NCBI GenBank assembly: GCA_039199225.1
Contig: JBCCSZ010000015.1
Location: forward strand, 1 to 41,979
Direction: 5' to 3'
DNA: 41,979 bases
DNA from: JBCCSZ01 sp039199225
GTDB taxonomy: Bacteria > Bacteroidota > Bacteroidia > Chitinophagales > Saprospiraceae
Position 1 is the first letter of the stretch. Each line of letters starts with the position of its first letter. The translations under genes and the position numbers were made by a program. Positions 1 to 6,184 of this stretch are shown here, one piece after another. The notes beneath the pieces were generated by a model, which was not told the origin of the DNA, did not search any database, and saw nothing but the letters and a program-made list of their open reading frames with translations.

Positions 1-468
1 GTGGATAAAAAAACGGGTTACTACCTGTCAGAAGACCCGGATCACAAATTTGGAACCGTCGGTGCAGTGGCTTTGGATAAAACTGGAAACATTGTGGCTG
101 GAACTTCTACCGGAGGAATGACCAACAAACGTTACAATCGCATCGGAGATTCGCCCATCATCGGTGCAGGTACTTATGCAAACAATGCAACTTGTGGGGT
201 GTCCTCAACCGGCCATGGAGAGTATTTTATCCGCTATGCAGTGGCCTACGACATCCATGCGCTGATGGATTACAAAGGACTGTCCTTGGATGCGGCGGCC
301 GAACATGTCATCAATGAAAAGCTCAAGGAAAAAGGAGGTTCCGGTGGCATCATCTCTGTCGATCACTTAGGCAATGTATCCATGCCATTCAACACTGCTG
401 GTATGTATCGTGGCTACGTAAAGGCCGGAGGCGAACGAGCTACCTTGATCTATGGAGCCGAAGATTGA
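1..468 (+). CDS. Isoaspartyl peptidase / L-asparaginase, C-terminal (beta-subunit) part, 5' truncated
   Basis: This is the end of a plant-type (Ntn-hydrolase) asparaginase/isoaspartyl dipeptidase, which hydrolyses L-asparagine and beta-aspartyl peptides after cutting itself into alpha and beta subunits. The visible 155 residues carry the autocleavage and nucleophile motif GTVGAVALD, with the catalytic Thr at about residue 19 of the visible part. They also carry STGGMTNKRYNRIGDSP and GAGTYANNATCGVS (substrate-binding loops) and the late GGSGGIISVD motif. The reading frame is open at base 1, and the alpha subunit (about 150-180 residues in the family) is missing, so the true start lies outside the window and the GTG at base 1 is not the start. 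It converges with the EI24-type gene, with 18 bases between the stops. Family assignment is firm; substrate preference cannot be told from this part. Confidence 0.93.
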   Translation: MDKKTGYYLSEDPDHKFGTVGAVALDKTGNIVAGTSTGGMTNKRYNRIGDSPIIGAGTYANNATCGVSSTGHGEYFIRYAVAYDIHALMDYKGLSLDAAAEHVINEKLKEKGGSGGIISVDHLGNVSMPFNTAGMYRGYVKAGGERATLIYGAED

Positions 469-486
469 AAGCCCATTGAGCGATGC

Positions 487-1260
487 TTATACCAGATCAT
501 TTTCAACTTCAGAGACACCCACTGCGGTATCCAATCGTTCGACGGTCTCGATGGTAGCAGCTACTGTGGCCAGTGGAGGAGCAATCAAAAAACCAATACC
601 TGTCATTAATAAGAGTAGGAAAATGGTACCGTTACCCGCCGCTAAGGCTTTGTTGCGACGCACAAAACGAACGCTTCCGCTCACCGGATAATGTCTTTCC
701 AGGGTGTAATCCATGTTGCCAAATCCAGCATAGAAAGCCTGTACCAGGAAAATGGCTACGGTCGTGACGATGCCAACAACTGGAATAAAGCTCAGTAGAA
801 GGAGCAGGCCCACAAAAAACAACTCCCGAAAGATATTCCGAAAAGTGATGCGCAGTCCTCTCAGGATGTCGCGGATAGCTTTGCCGGCGTTGAATCCTCT
901 GTTGAGGGTGTGGCGGCCCGTCAATCTTTCCTCGACCTTTTGAGACAAAGGGCTCATAAAGGGGGATGCGACAATCATTACGATGTACTTGAAAAGCACC
1001 AATCCGATCAAGGCAATGAGAATGCCCCCGATCCATTGGGCAATGTTGGCAACGAAATCATGCCCCCATTCGAATGGGTACCAGGAGGCTAGTAGATTTC
1101 CGGCATTGTCAGAGAGGCCCCAGGCGGCCGAGCCAATGGCAAAGGCAATGATGAGGGACAGCAGACCAGGAATTATCACGTATTTCCAAAGTCGCATTTC
1201 GCGAATGATTTGGAAGGCTCTGCCATAAGAACGAATACCATCGAAAAAGTCGTTGATCAT
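487..1260 (-). CDS. EI24 / CysZ-like integral membrane protein
   Basis: This 257-residue inner-membrane protein matches the EI24 domain family (bacterial CysZ-like, formerly DUF540). Hydrophobic segments lie at about 24-47, 73-105 (probably two passes or a re-entrant stretch), 143-178 and 205-235, with an amphipathic basic loop between. The N-terminus, with its FFDGIRSYGRAFQIIRE pattern, and the segment IVASPFMSPLSQKVEERLTG are typical of the family. Escherichia coli CysZ is a sulfate permease, but many EI24 proteins sit outside any cysteine pathway and no cys gene is visible here, so sulfate transport should not be assumed. The next gene upstream on the same strand is the trehalose gene, about 120 bases away with a possible terminator between, so it is probably transcribed on its own. 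Confidence 0.82.
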   Translation of the reverse strand: MINDFFDGIRSYGRAFQIIREMRLWKYVIIPGLLSLIIAFAIGSAAWGLSDNAGNLLASWYPFEWGHDFVANIAQWIGGILIALIGLVLFKYIVMIVASPFMSPLSQKVEERLTGRHTLNRGFNAGKAIRDILRGLRITFRNIFRELFFVGLLLLLSFIPVVGIVTTVAIFLVQAFYAGFGNMDYTLERHYPVSGSVRFVRRNKALAAGNGTIFLLLLMTGIGFLIAPPLATVAATIETVERLDTAVGVSEVENDLV

Positions 1261-1291
1261 TTGTTACTTTTTGAATCTAAGATCAAAATTT

Positions 1292-1354
1292 GAAGAAGGC
1301 CATTGGGATAGCCATTTGAATTACCTTCGGAAGGTAGCCTGGTAGACCTTCTTC
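1292..1354 (-). terminator. Possible branched terminator after the trehalose gene
   Basis: An 8-base outer stem (GAAGAAGG at 1292-1299 pairing with CCTTCTTC at 1347-1354) encloses an inner hairpin, TACCTT-CGG-AAGGTA, at 1322-1336. It lies just past the stop of the trehalose gene on the minus strand and is followed there by CAAATTTT. The U-run is poor, so it may be a weak terminator or an mRNA 3'-end structure. Confidence 0.4.
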
Positions 1355-1383
1355 TGCCTTTTTCTTCTACTATTTCCGAGGAA

Positions 1384-3564
1384 TTATCGACTAAGTAATG
1401 CCTGCAGCAGGGATCGCACATTGTCTACCCCTACGGTATTGTATTTGGCAGCGGTCGGTCCAAGCCCCACCTTAATGGAGTAAGCGTTTTGAGGGAGAAC
1501 CTTGAAAGTATCTTCGTCTGTATGATCATCGCCGATGGCTAAGATGAAATCCCAATCGGCCTCATTGAGCCATGCAGAGGTGGCTTTGCCTTTGTTGACC
1601 CCTGCATTTTTGATCTCCACCACTTTGTTGCCCTCCAACACCTGTAGGTCGAGGTTGGCGGTCAGGTAGCGCAGGACATCCCGAAATTCGCGCACCCGCT
1701 TTTCGCCTAAATCCCGGTCGATGTTGCGATAGTGCCAAGCGATGGAGAAATCCTTTTCTTCAATGAAGGAGCCCGGCGTGCGCTCCACCAAATCCTCCAA
1801 TACCGGTCGAACGTCCGCTTTCCATTCGGCAGATAAGCCCGGGCTGGCCTGCCATTTCCCCTTGTTGAAAGACCAAACACCATGCTCTGCAGCCATTTCG
1901 AGCCCCAGGTAGCCCAGCCAAGCACCCAATGTCTTGCGATCTCTGCCGGAAACGATGACGATTTTGTTGTTTTCAACGGATTTGAGTTGCTCTAGCAGCT
2001 TCAGTAGGGGAGCATCCGGCTCGGCTTCGTGTGGATTGGGAAAGAATGGCATCAGCGTTCCATCGTAATCCAGCAGGATGAGTCGCCTTTGAGCGGTTTG
2101 GTAATCGTTTAAGAGCTGTGTTTGGATCGTTTCGTTAAACATATTCGTAGCAGTTATCCCTTTGAGTTTGTCTATCTTGATTTGTTGCTCTAAAAAACTT
2201 TCGGCCCAATGCCTCACCGTATACTTTTTGAGCCGTAGTTGCATCTTTTCCAAGCGTTCTTTCTGTTCATCCAGAGGCATTTCAAGGGCCTTGACAATGG
2301 CTTGGACCATGTCGTTGAGGTCTTGGGGGTTGACGAGCAGGGCGTCGCTGAGTTCGTTGGCTGCACCGGCCATCTCGCTGAGGATCAATACACCCTTTTT
2401 ACTTTTTTCCTTACTGGCCACATACTCCTTGGCGACCAGATTCATTCCGTCTCGCAAAGGTGTAATCATCGCAATGTCTGCCACTTCGTAAAGTGCTGTC
2501 AGCTCCGCAAAGGAGAAAGAACGGTAGAAGTATTGAATAGGCGACCAACCAAAAGTACGGTATTCCCCATCGATTCGTCCAACTAGGGTATCGACCTCGT
2601 CCTTGAGCTCTTGGTACTGGTCGACATTCGATCTGGAAGGAACGACAATCAGCATCAGTGTAACCTTACCCTTGTAGTGTGGGTGCCTGGAGATGAACTG
2701 CTCATAAGCGCGTAGACGTTGTGGAATGCCCTTGGTATAATCCAGCCGATCGATGGAAATAATCAGTCGCCGCTTCTTGGCCAGTAGGCGCTGAATCAAA
2801 CGAGAGCTCTCCGTCGTATCTGCGACCTTTTCTGGATGAGCATACTTTTCATAATCGATACCCATGGGGAAGACATCCACATTGACAGCCCGGTTTTGAA
2901 CTGTCAGCTTTCCAAAATTGTGCTCATATCCCCCGATACGGTAAACAGCACTCAAAAAGTGCCGCATGTAGTCAAAGGTGTGAAATCCAATCTGATCGGC
3001 TCCAATGATGCCTTCGAGAATTTCTTGTCGCCAGGGCAGTATTCGAAAGAGTTCGTAAGATGGAAAAGGGATGTGAAGGAAAAAACCAATGGACATCTTG
3101 GGGTGCGCTTCTCGAACCATACCCGGTAACAACATCAATTGGTAATCGTGTACCCAGAGAATGTCACCTTCCAGCAGGTGGTTGATGACAACTTCTGCAA
3201 ACTTCCGATTGACCTTGCAGTAAGCCACCCAATAGTGATCCTCGTAAGCGGTATACTGGGTGAAATAGTGGAAATGTGGCCAGATGGATTTGTTGCTGAA
3301 TCCTTCGTAGTAATTTTGGATCTCTTCGTCGCTGAGGAAAACGGGAATCAGTTGGTCCTTTTCCAGCTTTCCCCGAATGGCTTCCTGTTCCCAGGGGTCG
3401 ACAATCTCCTTTCCGGGCCAGCCAATCCATACCTTGTCGATTGATTGGTCGAGTGAATGAAGACCTGTGGCCAGACCTCCGGCACTGGGATGGTAGAACA
3501 ATTCACCATCTTTTTTATCTATCGTAACCGGAAGGCGATTGGACACAATTACGAGGCGTGGCAT
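1384..3564 (-). CDS. otsAB: Bifunctional trehalose-6-phosphate synthase / trehalose-6-phosphate phosphatase
   Basis: A 726-residue two-enzyme fusion that makes trehalose from UDP-glucose and glucose-6-phosphate in the cytoplasm. Residues 1 to about 465 are a GT20 glycosyltransferase: the N-terminus reads MPRLVIVSNRLPV, followed by the glycine loop SAGGLATGL, WVHDYQLMLLP, the nucleotide/phosphate-binding RLDYTKGIPQRL at about 270, and DGMNLVAKEYV. Residues from about 490 to the end are a HAD-type phosphatase: LLDYDGTLMPF (catalytic Asp pair), the VSGRDRKTL motif, and GDDHTDEDTF near residue 680. The length fits known OtsA-OtsB fusions, and no key motif is missing. It stands alone between an EI24 gene and an unrelated unknown gene, so no pathway operon is visible. 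The likely role is compatible solute or stress protection. Confidence 0.97.
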   Translation of the reverse strand: MPRLVIVSNRLPVTIDKKDGELFYHPSAGGLATGLHSLDQSIDKVWIGWPGKEIVDPWEQEAIRGKLEKDQLIPVFLSDEEIQNYYEGFSNKSIWPHFHYFTQYTAYEDHYWVAYCKVNRKFAEVVINHLLEGDILWVHDYQLMLLPGMVREAHPKMSIGFFLHIPFPSYELFRILPWRQEILEGIIGADQIGFHTFDYMRHFLSAVYRIGGYEHNFGKLTVQNRAVNVDVFPMGIDYEKYAHPEKVADTTESSRLIQRLLAKKRRLIISIDRLDYTKGIPQRLRAYEQFISRHPHYKGKVTLMLIVVPSRSNVDQYQELKDEVDTLVGRIDGEYRTFGWSPIQYFYRSFSFAELTALYEVADIAMITPLRDGMNLVAKEYVASKEKSKKGVLILSEMAGAANELSDALLVNPQDLNDMVQAIVKALEMPLDEQKERLEKMQLRLKKYTVRHWAESFLEQQIKIDKLKGITATNMFNETIQTQLLNDYQTAQRRLILLDYDGTLMPFFPNPHEAEPDAPLLKLLEQLKSVENNKIVIVSGRDRKTLGAWLGYLGLEMAAEHGVWSFNKGKWQASPGLSAEWKADVRPVLEDLVERTPGSFIEEKDFSIAWHYRNIDRDLGEKRVREFRDVLRYLTANLDLQVLEGNKVVEIKNAGVNKGKATSAWLNEADWDFILAIGDDHTDEDTFKVLPQNAYSIKVGLGPTAAKYNTVGVDNVRSLLQALLSR

Positions 3565-3691
3565 AGTGGCTTTGGTTGTGAATCAATAGAGCAGCCCAGG
3601 CCGGAAAATAGTAAAAATCCGGCTCAATGGCCCTGCTGTTAGCGAATTGTAGCTATTATTTTTTTATCAAGTCGTATTTACTTGAATTGTA

Positions 3692-3742
3692 AAAGGCTAA
3701 GAATGAGACGGTTCTTATTCCGTATGCTCATCCTTAGCCTTT
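3692..3742 (-). terminator. Hairpin terminator after the 463-residue gene
   Basis: Arms at 3692-3707 (AAAGGCTAAGAATGAG) and 3727-3742 (CTCATCCTTAGCCTTT) pair at 15 of 16 positions with a 19-base loop. On the minus strand the hairpin starts about 28 bases past the stop of the 463-residue gene and ends in CCTTTTACAATT. It separates that gene from the trehalose gene downstream. Confidence 0.68.
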
Positions 3743-3769
3743 ACCAATATCCTGTGGAAAATTGTCCCT

Positions 3770-5161
3770 TTAAGAGGTTGCCGTTTTTTTCTTTCTGCTC
3801 GTTTTGAACAGCTCGACGATCTCTTTGTCTTTCAGGAATTTCAAATCCCGGAAGTTGGAAGAAACAAATTTCTTGATGTCTTGATAATCTTTACCGCGCT
3901 TATCGGTATATTTTTTCAACAACTTGCGGACATAGCTCATACAAAGCTCCTTGAGGTTTTGGTTGAACTGTTGGTTATTGAAAACCCCCATGTAAGAAGG
4001 GAATATCTTGGAGAGTTCAAAATATTCGTAATACTCCCGCTCATTGATGTTGGTGATAAAGCGGTGGAAATAATTGAAGATGGTCTTTCTCAAGCAGTCG
4101 TTATTGATGGAAAGCCCTTGATGGTTGTTGTAGTACACCTTAACCTTTTCAATTACTTCATCGTTGAGGTAACCCTTGCCATGGATTTCGTTGGTCAGGT
4201 CGTAGTATTCTGTCAGCTCATCGTCGATGTCCCGGGAAATGAGGTCAGACACTCGGTTGTCGGAAGTAGCATCCAAGGTGAGGTCTCCGGTGTGAAGGTC
4301 GTTGAGCAAGTGCAGCCACTTATCTGCAAAGTCTGGAATTTCGGTACGGGCCGTGTTCAAGACATTTTTTAAATCCTCTTTTGAGTCACCATCTAATTTG
4401 AAGAAGTTGGCGTACAGGCTGAGTAGCTCAAGGAATTCCGGTCCATTGCGGAAAGCATCGTTGTGCAAAAAGGCCCGAATGTCCGGTATAAAACTGCTAT
4501 TGTTGAAACTCTGAGAAGTGCGGTGGTGAATGAATTGGCGTACGGATGGAAAAAGCACCTTCAGCTCTGTCAGGTTGGTTGGAAAGGTCGTCGACAAGAA
4601 ATTCTCGTTTCTGAACTGTCTTTTGTAACGAGCATAGCCAATTTTGCGCTCCCTTGGGTCGCGATAGCGCGGCAGCTTTTGATTTTGCAAAAAGTATCGA
4701 ATGCGCTTGTTGACGATTTCGTTGATGAGATTGGTCACCCAGATGTCTGAACTGAGTGCAAAGCCCATCTGAATGGTCTGCCCGATGCGTTTGCGGATAA
4801 AATCGAAATTGGAAGAATTGCAAATGGCTAGTAGAATTTCTTTGAAATGCTCCTGTGGGCGGATGTATTTGTAGTTTTCGTTGATAACCCCTCGTAGAAC
4901 TGCAAATCCTAAAATCCGAGGAAGGTAAAGCCCTTCCAGCTCTGCCTGAACCAGTGCTTTTTCGAAAGCGATGATCTGAAGAGGATTGTCTTGGATGATC
5001 GTCGAATACAGCTGTGCGATGGACTCTTCGAAGGCTGTTCGTAAGCCCATATAATCTTCATCTTCTTCTGAATCGAGGAATTGTTGGAGTTCGGCAGATT
5101 CCTGCAATTTGCTAGCAATGTTGTCCAGCGTTTGCTGGTATTCAGGGCTGAGAGGTTTCAT
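3770..5161 (-). CDS. Hypothetical protein, 463 residues, predicted all-helical and cytoplasmic
   Basis: I do not recognise this family. The protein has no signal peptide, no membrane segment and few glycines. It is rich in Phe, Tyr, Asn, Leu and charged residues in amphipathic patterns, which suggests a mostly alpha-helical soluble protein. An acidic stretch (SEEDEDY, about residues 31-37) lies near the N-terminus, a very basic block (QKLPRYRDPRERKIGYARYKRQFR) lies around 160-185, and the tail is basic and lysine-rich (KTSRKKKTATS). Such basic patches would suit binding to RNA, DNA or ribosomes, but that is a guess. The ATG is the first codon after a hairpin that ends rpsP, 22 bases upstream, so it may be read through from rpsP or start from a promoter in the short gap. 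The reading frame is clean and uses codons like its neighbours, so it is a real gene. Confidence 0.85.
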   Translation of the reverse strand: MKPLSPEYQQTLDNIASKLQESAELQQFLDSEEDEDYMGLRTAFEESIAQLYSTIIQDNPLQIIAFEKALVQAELEGLYLPRILGFAVLRGVINENYKYIRPQEHFKEILLAICNSSNFDFIRKRIGQTIQMGFALSSDIWVTNLINEIVNKRIRYFLQNQKLPRYRDPRERKIGYARYKRQFRNENFLSTTFPTNLTELKVLFPSVRQFIHHRTSQSFNNSSFIPDIRAFLHNDAFRNGPEFLELLSLYANFFKLDGDSKEDLKNVLNTARTEIPDFADKWLHLLNDLHTGDLTLDATSDNRVSDLISRDIDDELTEYYDLTNEIHGKGYLNDEVIEKVKVYYNNHQGLSINNDCLRKTIFNYFHRFITNINEREYYEYFELSKIFPSYMGVFNNQQFNQNLKELCMSYVRKLLKKYTDKRGKDYQDIKKFVSSNFRDLKFLKDKEIVELFKTSRKKKTATS

Positions 5162-5182
5162 AAAAATGGTGTATTTTACATT

Positions 5183-5218
5183 GGAACCTGATAGTGCAAT
5201 TAAGCCCTATCAGGTTCC
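5183..5218 (-). terminator. Perfect 12-bp hairpin between rpsP and the 463-residue gene
   Basis: GGAACCTGATAG (5183-5194) and CTATCAGGTTCC (5207-5218) pair perfectly around a 12-base loop. On the minus strand it lies about 90 bases past the rpsP stop and 22 bases before the start of the 463-residue gene. No strong T-run follows (AATGTAAAATAC). It may end rpsP transcription, act as an RNA processing or attenuation structure for the downstream gene, or both. Confidence 0.6.
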
Positions 5219-5305
5219 TGAATTTAATAAATGCTATTAAAATCTTCTCAGATTTCTTTGCGAATATACTAAAAAAATTGAATAGATGTCAAATTCCTTG
5301 GGTGC

Positions 5306-5914
5306 CTATTCTCCTTCTTTAGCATCATCGGAAGCGGGCTTTTCTGCTGCAGGTTCTTCCTTCGCAGGCTCTTCTGCTGCAGGAGCTGTTTCTTCTGTGA
5401 CAGATTCTACCGTTGTCTGCTCCACCGATTCTGCAAAAGTTTTATTGTCCTCTTCTGCTGGCTTGTACTCTTCACCCTCCGCTGATTCAGCGACCTTGAT
5501 GGGTGCAGCCTTACCAGAAACGGCAGCGTGGAAAGCGCGAATTTCCTCTTGCGCCTGCTGGCGGCGGGTTTCAATGCGAGCTTCCTTCTCTTCGATCCAA
5601 GCTTGGTACTTCGCCTCGGCCTGTTCGATGGTTAGGGCGCCTTTTTTGACACCTCTCATCAAATGCTTGCGATACAAGATACCTTTGAAGCGAAGAATGG
5701 CACGGGCTGTGTCCGTTGGTTGTGCACCTTTCATCAGCCAGTCGAATGCGCGATCCCGATCCAAGATAATGGTAGCGGGCTTTGTCATTGGGTTGTAAGT
5801 TCCGATTTTCTCGATGAATCGACCATCGCGGGGTGCGCGACTATCGGCAACTACGATGTGGTAAAAAGGGCGCTTTTTCCGGCCCCTTCTCTGAAGTCTA
5901 ATTTTAACGGGCAT
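5306..5914 (-). CDS. rpsP: 30S ribosomal protein S16 with long acidic C-terminal extension
   Basis: Residues 1 to about 85 are ribosomal protein S16, a small-subunit assembly protein: MPVKIRLQRRGRKKRPFYHI, VVADSRAPRDGRFIEKIGTYNP, and the DRAFDWLMKGAQPTDTARAIL block. Typical S16 is about 80-90 residues; this one has 202. After a short basic helical linker (about 90-130) it continues into a low-complexity tail rich in Glu, Ala, Pro, Thr and Ser, ending DDAKEGE. Extensions of this kind occur in other Bacteroidota S16 proteins. The usual neighbours (rimM, trmD, rplS) are not adjacent; rplS is about 26 kb away. The start is the ATG at 5914, which gives the canonical MPVKIRL. A Bacteroidota-type -7 box and a leader hairpin lie just upstream. 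Confidence 0.97.
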   Translation of the reverse strand: MPVKIRLQRRGRKKRPFYHIVVADSRAPRDGRFIEKIGTYNPMTKPATIILDRDRAFDWLMKGAQPTDTARAILRFKGILYRKHLMRGVKKGALTIEQAEAKYQAWIEEKEARIETRRQQAQEEIRAFHAAVSGKAAPIKVAESAEGEEYKPAEEDNKTFAESVEQTTVESVTEETAPAAEEPAKEEPAAEKPASDDAKEGE

Positions 5915-5944
5915 AAGAGTTAAAATTTATTTGGTTTAACCATA

Positions 5945-5973
5945 CCTGATTAATCTCGTGAAGAGACGTCAGG
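5945..5973 (-). promoter_or_regulatory. rpsP leader stem-loop
   Basis: CCTGA (5945-5949) pairs with TCAGG (5969-5973), and TCTC (5954-5957) pairs with GAGA (5963-5966) inside it, giving a two-part stem. It lies between the putative rpsP -7 box (5987-5994) and the ATG at 5914, so it would sit near the 5' end of the rpsP mRNA. An internal-loop stem in a ribosomal-protein leader fits autoregulation, but no partner is shown. Confidence 0.45.
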
Positions 5974-5986
5974 TTTTTAACGGCTG

Positions 5987-5994
5987 CAAAGGTA
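5987..5994 (-). promoter_or_regulatory. Bacteroidota -7 promoter element for rpsP (TACCTTTG)
   Basis: On the minus strand the sequence reads TACCTTTG, an exact match to the TAnnTTTG -7 consensus of Bacteroidota. A TTTG lies at 6022-6019 on the same strand, 24 bases upstream, which is slightly farther than the usual 19-21. Transcription would start about 68 bases before the rpsP ATG. Confidence 0.6.
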
Positions 5995-6184
5995 ATATTT
6001 TTTTAGATATAAAGCGCTCAAAGCATAGGGTGTTATCGTTTTTTTCAAAGAAAACTGTATTTTAGCACCACCACCCACGCACATTCTTTGGTGAAGCCCT
6101 TCTTATTTGTTGATTTTGGCCCACAGCCGTCTTTGATCTAGCTGTTTTGCTGCATCTATTCGGCCTTTTGGCTGTTAGATATTT

